From the NCBI GenBank assembly GCA_037349315.1, contig JBAIAC010000057.1:8215501-8279500 (forward strand): a DNA stretch of 64,000 nt. Reading direction: 5' to 3'. Source of the stretch: Chelydra serpentina (Eukaryota > Chordata > Testudines > Chelydridae). The translations under genes were made by a program, and so were the position numbers. The notes beneath the pieces are model-generated. The model was not told the origin of the DNA, did not search any database, and saw only the letters and a list, made by a program, of their open reading frames with translations. This document shows positions 27,906 through 39,900 of the stretch, piece by piece; position 1 is the first letter of the stretch; the number at the start of each line of letters is the position of its first letter.

Positions 27906-30900
27906 TCAAAATCCATAAGCCAAATGGGGAAACTGTGAATGCAGAAATATTTCTGTAACAACATCTTACTTAAAAAAAATAATCAAAAGCTATATAAAAC
28001 AATGTGAAACCATATTCTAGCCTGCTCTCCTTTAGGATCCAGATTCAGGAAAGCATTTTTATTCCGGACAGCATTTAAGCACATGCTTAAAGTTGGTCAT
28101 ATGTTTAGGTGCTGTCCTGAATAGGGATTCATTTAAGCATATGCTTAAGAGCTTTTCTTATTTAATGTCAAACGCATATAGGAGCTGACCCGTCTCTCAT
28201 TGACCTCTGTGGGTGTTCTGCACATAAGCAAAGGTTAGGATTTTCAAATCCACCTAGGCTATTTGCATCTGAAGAAGTGGGTTTTTTACCCACGAAAGCT
28301 TATGCCCAAATAAATCTGTTAGTCTGTATCTACAAAAACAACAAGGAGTCCGGTGGCATCTTAAAGACTAACACAGCTACCCTTTGATACTAAGCTATTT
28401 GGACACCCAATTTCCTTAGGAACTTAGAAATTCATTCCAAAGTCAGTATATATTAGTACTGTCCAGTCTCAAAATGGTTAATCTATTTAAACCAGGACAT
28501 TCAAGAACTATCATGAAATATGGTTATTCTTTGTATTATTTTAGCACCTAGAAAAGTGTACCAAGATCGGGGCTTCATGGTGGCATGGGCTGTACATACA
28601 CACACAGAATTAACTTTAAATGAAACTTACCTCCCAATAAGCTTGGTCATCAAAGTACTTTGATGCAGGCAGTGTCTTCCATAGTTTGAAAGTTAAAATG
28701 AAACCTGTGTTTAAAAGTGATATATGTGGGTGGGAGGGGCTGTTTGTAAATATTATATTTATTAGCCACATATCACAATATAATTCAGAGCTAAATATGA
28801 AATCAGAATCACAGCCATGCCCCCCACTAATCTTTCCTGTGTGGAAATCGTTCTGCAGGGGTGAATTATGTCAGATGAAAATAATACCACTTGTCTTATT
28901 TTTAAACGCTTTTGAACCCCTTTATGGTGCTAATTACGAGACTCTAAAAATATATTGGCAAAACAGAATCATCTGGATTGTCCTCCAGCCTTGCTGCTGT
29001 CTCTAATATGTATAATGGGCCTAACCAAAACCCTGGGTTGAAAACCAACCCACAAACTTTGGAGATACTCAGGTCTGGATTTGAATGTTGGGTTCATGTG
29101 CATCTCTATACATGACATACCTGGTTCAGAATAATTTATACACAATTCCAAACAATCTAGAAAGATTTCCTAATCTTGTACAAATTATTGTAAAATGTTC
29201 CCCAGAATATTTTTTGCTCTTTAGCACATGGAGGTGAGACAATGTTGCTCACAAGCAATATATTTGATTCTAAATCCATCATGCAGCATTGTGGTTTAGC
29301 CAGCAGATGCTTTATTAAGATTGACATAATTTGGGGAGAAAACCATGTTTTCAGAAAAGCCAGCTATTATTTTCTTTCTGTAGGATTACCTGGACCCTTC
29401 CCCAGCCTTCAGTCATCTTCAAACAGTGAACGCATGAGATCCCAAGCAAAGCATGTAAAAAATGTCTTAGGTCTCGATCCTGCAAGCTGATTGGTCCGTG
29501 CTGACCCTACAAATGCAGAGCCCTTTTGAATTTCAGGCGGCCTCCATGGGGGCAAAAGATTCTGCCTGCAGGAGTGAGGCCTTAATTATTAAAAACTAAC
29601 ACTTATGTATTAAAGCCAAATGAACAGCCTGTCAGATTTTCAGGATAAACTAAATGATCATTAACTTTTCATATGAAAAGCTACCCAGGCACATTAAGCA
29701 AACAGGCTTATGAGCACTGTTAACTTGAGATTTCAGATGTAAACACCCAGCTCATTAAATGATTGGATCAACACCGAATGTTTGTTTATTTTTGCTGTTT
29801 ATTTTTTTCCATATCTTTCAGTCATATGAAGTAGATACTTAAAAGTCTGCTTGATTAGCCCAACCTCTTAATCACATTTGAGCAAGCACAGGGCTTACAT
29901 ATTAATTATAGGCTGAAACATTCATTTTAGAGAACGGTATTGGAACGGGTGGGATAGTTCAGTGGTTTGAGCATTGGCCTGCTAAACCCAGGGTTGTGAG
30001 TTCAATCCTTGAGGGGGCCAGTTAGGGATCTGGGGCAAAAATTGGGGATTGGTCCTGCTTTGAGCAGGGGGTTGGACTAGATCACCTCCTAAGGTCCCTT
30101 CCAACCCTGATATTCTATGATTCTATGAATGCGCAGTTTCTTTCTCTGAACTGAAGCAGGAGCAAATAGCTGTAGAAAATATCGCAACTGCCATAATTCC
30201 ACCAGAGAGAGAGATGATCTAGAACCAGCTGACTAGATCCTCAACTGGTGTAAAATCTACCATTGCCTTCAGGGGAGAGCTATGCTGATTGACAGCAGCT
30301 GAGGATCTTACCCAGCGAGTGGAAAACAGTCTCACTATATTTTTTACTGTCACTAAGGCAATATTCCACATATAAAGATTTCCATCCTATCCTTTCTCCT
30401 ATCTGAAACCTGGAGGCTGCTGGTGAAGCATCGGTTAAAAATAACCTTGGCAAGCATAGGAATGATGCTATTGTTTTGGCCCTGCTGAACATGCCCCTTT
30501 CTCCAATGCTGCAACTGAAAGAAGCCTCATCACTCAGTATTTCCTACAGCTTTTCCTACAGTAGCAAGTCCTCTACCTACATGCGTATTTTTAGCGCATC
30601 AATCACCACAGTATCTAGGTGCCAATGAACACTGATGTGACAGCCGATGTAATATAATTGCATACCACCTACTCTTAAAAAGATCAGAACGAAGCTATTG
30701 CAAAGAGTTTTCCCATACTGACCTGTAATGAAACCTGTTCCCAAACCTATAGCAGTGGTCAACATGAAAGCGCCAACTTCAATCAAGGCTAGATAACCCA
30801 GGCTGAAAATGAAGAACAAAACTTTCACACAAAGCAAAGGACTGTAGTGAAAAATATTCCTAGAATTTTTGCAACTTACAGATTCCAAATTACACATTAA

Positions 30901-33900
30901 GGTTACGCACGTGTCTGCTTGAATCTATGTATCATGGCAACTTTTTTGCTAACTGAAGAATCACATCATTCACATTTATTTTTAATCATTAAATTATTGT
31001 ACACTTTCATTTGAAAGGTTCAACACATCCTACCGGACCAAAGACTAATACAGAATCCTAAAGCCAAATTTTGCCTGCTACATGCTTGCAAAGCCCAGCA
31101 ACTTGAATAGAAGTTGAGTGCATACATTAGAGGGCAGAATTTGACCCAGGTACTGCCCCAATCCTGTAATCTGATCTATGCACACAACGTCCTAATGAAG
31201 TCAGTGGACTCTGTGAAGGAATAAAGGTCTGTCTGACTGGCTCAATTGTGGATCAGATCTAAAAGGAACTTTTCCTCACTCGGCCTACTAGTGCAAAGTG
31301 GTCCATCACGTACATTCTCCGGGACTCTGTCCTATCTAGTTTACCCCTGAATTGGCACCCTCTCCTCCGATGTAAGTCTACTACACTGCAGTCAGAGCCT
31401 GATCCTGAGGTGCTGAGCACCCACATATATGTATTACCTCTTTAAAAAATATTTTGCCTTTTACTGCCAGTTTTAATATGGAAGATTCCCTGCCACATGC
31501 AGTGTCAATCAAAAGTCACCATTTGGAGGATTCACATCACCTGAACCCTCCTACCTCTTCAACGGCTTCCTGTCTTGATCATCAATTCAAAAACGGTCAT
31601 GGCTCACCTTCACCTCCCCGCTTAGTCTCACGTCCATTTAATCTCTGCTCTCATTTCCGCCATCTCACATGGCTGCTCCCCCAATGCAGTCAACATCACT
31701 CACAGCGCTAAAAATTAATCTTTGAGGGCCTGATCCAATGCCCACTGAAGTCAATGATCTGCAGTGGCCATGCAGAGCTATCTGCGTACTGCACGCGTGT
31801 GCTAGAACTCCGTTTTAGAACAATACATTACCGGTTAGCTGAACAGGATACTTACTAAAAAGGATCAGCCTACCTTGATAAACTGGCCCACTTGATTATT
31901 ACGAAGAGAATGACATTGACTATCGCTCCAAGCAATCCAGGCAACCCAAACGTGTAATGGACGCCACAGGTGTCATGAATCTTGAACACCGAGTTCAAGC
32001 ATGTCTGGGGAGGGAAACGTTTAATAAATATAGAGATGAACGTATTTACTGAGCAGAAAAGTTCTTCAGCCACACATCCCATAATAGAATGCAGGTCTCC
32101 TCACGCTTCGTCTCACACACGAGGCAACAGAACCCAGGAGTCCTGGCTGTAAACTCTACAAATATACGTGACAGGATCTGGGGTTTTGGACATTACCTGT
32201 AAACAGTGAGATCCCAGTACTGCGACCATGCTGGCAAGCAGACCCAAAATCATGGCAATCCAAGGATGTGGAATAATGGGAGCTGAGAAACCAAGAGCAA
32301 CCCCTCCTGCTAGTGCTGCATGGTGGATGTGGATCTGTGGATTAACGTCACCAAAGTCAACACACACAATGATATGGCACCCATTGGATTAAATTCACCC
32401 TGCTGCAGCACAACACCTATGCACCACTTAAGCCCTATTTTGAGGGCTTAAGTGGGATCTAATGGGAGTATAACTGGCCCTCTGCATAGGGGGTGAATTT
32501 CACCCTGGCAGCACTATAGCCGGTTAACATCTTCAAAACTATTTGCTAGGGGACAAGAGATCATCATCCTGTTGAGGAGCTAGTGTTGTTTTAGCTTATT
32601 AGCCGTTTTACTTTCAATGTCTTGCTAAAGAGATTAACGGAAATCTAGGTCTCTCAGCAAAGCGACCTTTGCTCTCCTCTTACCATCCTGATTTTTCCGT
32701 TCCTGCTGCTCAAGGATGACAGTGCAAAAGCAGCCGCAGCACTCACAGCAACGGCGTAGTAAGTGTTGCAGACTGCGTTCCTCTTCTCCATCACATCCAC
32801 GATTAGCACAGAGTTGAAGCTTGGCCAGAACATCCACAGAAAGAGAGTGCCTGGCAGACAAAGAGAAGCCGTCGTCATTAGAATGCTCACAAACCCAGTG
32901 CATCCATCCCATGCTGCTTCTGCTGGCAGGTTCTAAATCACACAGAGTGCATCCCACATTGCAATACCCACATTGCAAACCAGCTGATGGAACTCCATCA
33001 TTCTGACAGCCACTAAAGGTCACTACATTTGGAGCCTCCCCAGCAGTCCTGCACTGCACATCTCAACCGTAACCAGGGTATAAACATGCACCCAGAAGGG
33101 TGACTTAGCTGGGAAGGGCCTGATCCTTCAAAGAGCCAAGAGTCTCCTGAGAAACGCTGAGGGCCCTCAATGCAGGAGATGCTCATCATCTTTCATGGTC
33201 AGGTCCTTAAGCATCAGTTTTGCAATACCTGTGCTCCCTGGAAACACAGATTCAAATCTCAATGGAAAGGACTCTGCCTTTCATCCCTAAGAAGTAGGTT
33301 TGTGCAGCAGGCAATTTACTGTGCGTGGTCCCTTCAGATGAGACGTTTAAAACCAACAACCTGTCTGCTTTGCATGGGCATTAGGGGCCTGGTTTCTGAA
33401 GTACACAGTAACCACAACTACAGTGGGAGCATTCAGCACCTCTGAACATGAGGCCCAAAAGGGTCCAGGGCCTTTGCTGAAACAGCAGGAATTTGCCCTG
33501 ATGTCCTTGTCCAAAATCTCCCAGGTCCTCGTACTGTTGTACAGCATACTGGTCACACAGCTGATGTGGTACTGACCAAAATAAAGAACATGGCTATGTT
33601 CAGAATGTCTTTCATGTAGGGGTATCAGAACAGCACAACGGATACTAGCTGGCTCCCTTCATGACAGGTTCAGCAGAGATGCCGAGAACTACCTGAACCA
33701 TGGAGCCTGAACTCCCCTCTCCCGCCAGTGGTGGTTCTTCCAGGGTAGCACAGGGAAGCTTGCACTTCTGTGGTCATGCTTTGCCTGCTTGGTGGAGAAA
33801 TGGGGTTTCTGTCTTGTTTTATATAAAAGACTTGAGACTTATTTTTTTGAATATCCACCACACTAGTAAGTGGATCTAATGGAGCAATTAGCATTCCTGT

Positions 33901-36900
33901 TAAGCAGTTGGGCCATATCCTGTAAAAATTCCATGGCCACATAGACTTTTCAGTAAATAGGCTAGACGTTGGGTCCTTCTGCTCCAATAAACTACTCTTG
34001 CGGGAATTCTGTGCCAGTTCGCAATGCAGAATTTGCGCAGAATTAATGTTTCTCACAGAATTTTATTTGTTTCCCTGCAAAATTTGTACTTTCCCCCAGA
34101 ACTCCCACCCACGAGCACGGGCAGCTGGGGCTCCCACTGTCGGCCCCGGGCAGCTGGGACTGTCTGCAGCAGCATGATTATATTGTGTCATTTTGGCAAA
34201 ATATGCTGAATTTTGCAGAATTTTAAAAATATTGTGTGCAGAATTTTTAAGTTTTGGTGCAGAATTCCCCCAGGAGTAAATAACACAAGCCCCAGTCACC
34301 AGCAAATAGGGCTCTTACCCTCTATGGGTCAGCCACCAGAGGACAACACAACCTCTCTCTCATACACATGCAGATCTGAATCCATCCAGTAGAGGGCAGC
34401 AGGTGCGTTCACACGAGTTTATATATTGGACATTTCAGGGCACAGCTTTGCTCCCAGGAGTTTTGTATCTAGGCTGGACTATTTAGGGATATAGGCTGTA
34501 TTAAAGATAAGCTATGATTTATCTTCCCTCTGCAGTAGAGATGGGGGAAGAGGACTCTGAGACAGACTCGATAATTAATGTTCTACTGTGTGCTTGAATT
34601 ATATAGACTTAATTCCACATGCTATTCACCTCATAGCAAAACTTCAAGTGCTCTCATTGAAATCAATAACTAAAACACGCAGGTTTCCAAGGGGCCGTAT
34701 GTCACTATAAAAACACGCTGGTTAGTCTCTGCTCCCAGCAACACTGACAGCAGTCACCTTTGCATGAACTTGGGTCTCCAGTGCTGGGGCTCTTTAAAGT
34801 CCCTAGATTCTTTTGCTGCTCACTTTAGGCCCTCCTGCCTGTTGAATGACTGAAAGGATGATCCCCTGGCACACACAGAGGATTTCAGGCACTGTGACCT
34901 CGATATGCTCTGAAAAACTAACAGGCTTCCCAACAACATATTATCTGGGCAGATCATGTTCCAAGCTGCTTCTTTTCCATAAGCGCAGTATAATTTCCAT
35001 TTGGCATATCCCTTGGGAAATGGACATAAGCTGCACTTATCACGGAGTTCATCCCTACTGAGACCGCCTGGTCTATTCTACTCTTTATAGTCAGGACATG
35101 TTTCTTTCATTTGCTTTAGCAGGGCTGTCAATTGCAGGAGGACTTTTTGCCCTTAGTCTTGAGGCCTTCCCCTTGTACAAGCAGCAAGGCAGATGATGGT
35201 CGCAGTTTGTTACAGTCTATGCTTTGAGCACATCCCTAAACACACATTTGGGATGCTGTCAATCACCCACTGGTAACTAACATTTGGAGTCAAGTGGATG
35301 CGTTATTTTATCTCACATCCCGGTACTCTATTTCTCAGAGACGACAGGTGCTGGGGCACTTATAATCTGCTGCAGCCTGCATGCAAAAGACTGGCAAGAT
35401 TATCTCGGACGTGAAATCAGTAGAGACTAGGCAACAGTATCACCCTTATGCCCATGAAATAACTAGAGTCTTGCTCAAGGTTGCTATTGGATGTTCTGTA
35501 TCCAAAAGGTCCCAAGTTCCTCTGTCCCAACTATTATCCTTTCTCTTCCTTCTCCCATTCCCTCCCTCTCTCCTCCCATGTGTATCTTTCCCTCTTCCCA
35601 CTTTTCTGTTCTCTGGGCCACAGTAAATAATGTAAATGTTTAGAGGGATCTTACGCCCTTAAGGCTGCTCCCTCCATTCTCCCCATGCCACCTTAGGTGG
35701 TGATACTCATATCATTTACCTATGGAACTCACAGCTGCAGGAGATTGGTTAATATTTCTACAGTGCTTTGAAAACATGAAGTGCTGTATTATTACAGAAG
35801 CAAATCGTGTGTGTGTGTGTGAGTGAGAGTGAGAGAGAGAAATTCACCCTGGTGCAGCACACAACCTACGTTTGTCCCACTTAAACTCTATTTTGAAAGC
35901 TTAAGTGAAACTTACGCGGTGTACAGGTCTTGTGCAGAGCTGAATTTCATTCATATATGAATAAGAATCATATGTGCAGATACACTGTCAAGGATAAAGA
36001 GTATCAGTCTTCATGCTTCAGGGTATAAATTAACCACCTGCTGGGGCTCAGGAAGAAACAAACATCCTTTTCCAGCACAGCGCAATGTTGCACAATAGGT
36101 GTTACATCTTCCTTAGATGGATCTAGCACTGGTCACTGTCATAGCCAACACATGGGGGAGGGATAGCTCAGTGGTTTGAGCATTAGGCTGCTAGACCCAG
36201 GGTTGTGAGTTCAATTCTTGAGGGGGCCATTTAGGGATGGGGCAAAAATTGGGGATTGGTCCTGCTTTGACAGGGGGTTGGACTAGATGACCTTCTAAGG
36301 TCCCTCCCAACCCTGATATTCTATGACACAAGACTAGAGGTCTCTTTCCCACTATGGCAATTCATGGTCTCTGGCAGGAGTGGGGCTGGAAAGAAGGATT
36401 TGGCAAAGTAGTTACTTGCAAGAGTAATCCCAGTAACCGCAATGAGGCTATTCTTATGAGTTACAAGTGTTCATAATCTGGCCCTGAATTTCTGAGGGGA
36501 CCCAGGCACTGGGTAGCCTTGGACACATTATGAAATGGCTTGTTTGGTCGTTCATTCGTGAGCATCTGCGCTACTTCCGAGTTGCTTTCAGGAATTATTC
36601 ATGAAGACGTAATTACTTTAGATAGCAAGCACTTGGGGGTAGCGAGCTGGCACTAAAATTATAATGAAGACTTAACTGTGTCTTGATGAGTTAGATTAAA
36701 ATGCCAATTGCTTTGAATTATACAGCAGAGCAAGAGCTCTGGGGACTCAGCAAGATGAGCATTTAATTTTTCCTTTTTTACATTGGGTGAAGGCTGCCAG
36801 GTTTCATTAGACATGTGCCAACGAGCCCTGGTGAGGTTCCAGCAAACACCCAGAATCAGCTCCTCCCACTGACAGCAGATCTTGGGATGTAGCAAGGAGA

Positions 36901-39900
36901 GTGAGCGCTATGACCAATGCCATCTACTGGGATCAGTGGAGACATTCGGCACAGATCATTCACTCCTTTTGGGCAGAACATAGCTCCTAATAAAGGACTC
37001 GGGCACTCACATGCCACAGGGATAGGTTAGATAAGAATTCACTTGATTTTAGCCACAGAAACCCGTGCCTCTATTTTGATATAATTTCTTCTAAATATTA
37101 AATGAATTTAGTGCTCGCACAAGGTGCCAAATTGACAGACCTGGGAACTTACTTTCTCTGTGGAGACAAGAGCACAGCACAGGTCATGGCAGTACCAGCT
37201 TTGTAATATAAATCAAACTAATATCGAAACAAATAGCATTTCTTTAAAAAAAAAGGAGAAAAAAAAAAAAAAGACATGGAACATCCATGCCACAGCCTAT
37301 CCTTACCCTGAGTGTTTTGCATGTGTGATGTATCTTTCCCCCCCCACCCTTTATCTGCTTGTTTTTTTGTTGTTTTTTATTCTTGTGTTTATACAGCACC
37401 TAGGACAATGCAGCCTTGATCCTGCTTGGGGCCTCTGGGCCCTACTGCAATACAAATATTAATGACACTGCCCCTCCCAATATGGCTAAATCAGTGCAAA
37501 GGAGCCACCTGTAGCGGTGAGAGAACAGTTTACCCACCTTGGCCTTCCTGCTGTGTCTGCCAAGAAGGGACCCACTCAGTGCCACTCCAGTGGTGGTTTA
37601 CATGATGGAACCATCAAGCCTAAGAACTGAGCTGAGACTCACCAACTCATTACCATCCGGTGGTAACAACTTTTGGTCACTGGGCTGTATTCGAACCTTC
37701 AACTTTGCAGTAAAAGGTTCTATGCCCCATTCCCAATCCCCAGAGTCATTCATCCCACTGCCCACCATAGACTGAGATATTCAAGTAAATGCCTTACCCA
37801 GCATTGAAAACAAATCAGATATCGGATTAGGCTTTTCCTTTTCAACCCTTTCACTCAATGAAGAATGGTACAGCCACCAGGAAACTGCCAAGCCAAAGTA
37901 GGTTCCAAATATGTGAACGTGCATCAGGCTTGTGTGTTCTTCAATCTGCAGGCAACAAAGATATTCCATTCCTGGGTATCAAGGTGTCATTGGGTCCCCT
38001 TGGTGTGCAGAGACTTGTAGCTCAGTTACTTATATAGGGTCCTTCATAGGCACCCGCTCATATATAAAGTTCATGAGCACTCGGTGCACAGAGTACTTTT
38101 TGCAGCTCAGAAAAAGACATGGTCCCTGCTCCAAGGAACCTGCAGTCTAATTCAGACAAATAAAAAACACTGGTACCAGCTCTAGTGCAAGGAGATCTGT
38201 AGATACCCTCAGGCTGGAGAAATGCTTCCCAGAAGAAGTAGGTTTGAAGGAAGAAGGGCTTTGTGGATGGGGTGTAGAAGGCTGCTCCAAGCATGGTGGG
38301 CAGCATGAATGAGGGAGGAAAGGGGACAATTCATTATTATGATCACTATTATTTATTCGATGGGTGAAAGAACCAAAGGGAGGGGTAGGCAGGAACCTGC
38401 AGTGGGAGTAAGAAGGGGCCACGTGTAACTTGGGGCAGAGCCTTGAAGGTGAGGACAAGGAGCTTCAATTGAATGCACAAGGAAAGAAGTCACTGAAGAG
38501 ACTGGAAGGCGATGTGATCAGAGCAGCAGGAAAGGAAGCAGGAGCCTGCTGGCTGGGATAGGGAGGAGAAGAGGTGAGGCGCAGCAGGCCAGAGAGAAGG
38601 TGCTGTAAACAGTGAGACAAGTAGAACCCGCAGCCACGTAGCCCTTCCACATGCAAAACTCCCATTCATTTCAGTGGCAGCTGCATGCATGCAATAAACG
38701 GCAGGATCAGGCCCAGAGCAAACCAACTTAGATCGGACTATCAGTATAGCGTCAATATCAGACCAGCAAAGGGGAATGTTTCCAAAGGAAAACAAAGGTT
38801 TGTTTAAACCCTCCAAAGCCTTTTCCCCGCGCATACGGTAATGTGCTCACCTACCTTCAGGAATTTGACATTGATCCATCTGCTCGTACTGAAAGCTGCC
38901 ACCTCCACCATCGCCATCCAAATCAACTGAATAGGGTTAGCCTTGCCCAGAAGAGCTCCAGCTGAGATTAAAACAGCAGTTACACTTATACTGGCCTTTA
39001 ATACGCTTTAAAAAAAAAGGGGGGAAAAAAGTTAATTGTGAAACTAATCGAACCAAAAAAGACTCAGTAGTAGTCAGCACTCTTCCAGACATTCATTATG
39101 GAATTCTCATGCTTGTGAGGTAGATCCCCATTTCACAGCTGGGTAAACCAAGACACAGAGATTTAAGGGCAGCATTTCCAAAAGTGGCCTCCCATTTGGG
39201 GTGCCAGCATGAGATACTTTGGGCCCAATTTTCAAAAGGACTAAGCACATGTAACTCTGACCGAGGTCAACAGAAGTCGCAGGTGCTCAGCACTACTGAC
39301 CACCAACCCCAAGGTGCCTCCAGCTAAACTGAGATGCCCTAAATCAGAAGCCACTTTTGGAAAATGTGACTTTAGTGGCTTGTTGAAAGCCACAGAGGGA
39401 GCTAATGTCAGAGCTAGAATCGGAGCTCTGGAATTTCTGGCTCCCCATCCTGTGCCCAACCGCTAGATCACACCGGTCTCGCTGCACGAGACATTCTGAG
39501 GTTCCTACAGTCCTCACACAGAATGATTCCTTTCCCTTTCCCCACTTCTCAAAAGGCTGTCCACCATTTTGTCCTCCTTGCAGTTTTTACCAAGGAAACA
39601 GGGGATGTTAATGACTCAGACACACTAATTTATAGATGTGTTCTGGGCTGTTCTTGACCTTTACAATATTCTGGAATTTCAATTAGCTGCTTCTCCTGCC
39701 TCTTGCCATGAGAAAGAACATGCTGAAAATCCTAAAAACTGCCCCTGCAAAGGTAAAGATTTTGTCTTACTTCTCACAGGAAAATGATCTAAGAGCATAT
39801 TGCTCTGTGGTTGCAGACAGTTTTCTTGTGTGTGCAGCATGCACAGCTGGGGCAGGAGATGATTTTTATTTAAGGAAACATAGTGCTTCTGGAAGGTTCT

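Noticed and set aside
29949..30020. Possible tRNA gene (good A and B boxes)
   Set aside because: It is the tRNA-like head of a SINE: the full SINE body and CR1 tail follow, and a cloverleaf acceptor end is not present.
32634..33059. 141-codon cysteine-rich minus-strand open frame
   Set aside because: It is a shifted frame across RH exon 5; the correct frame gives the conserved Rh sequence with matching splice phase.
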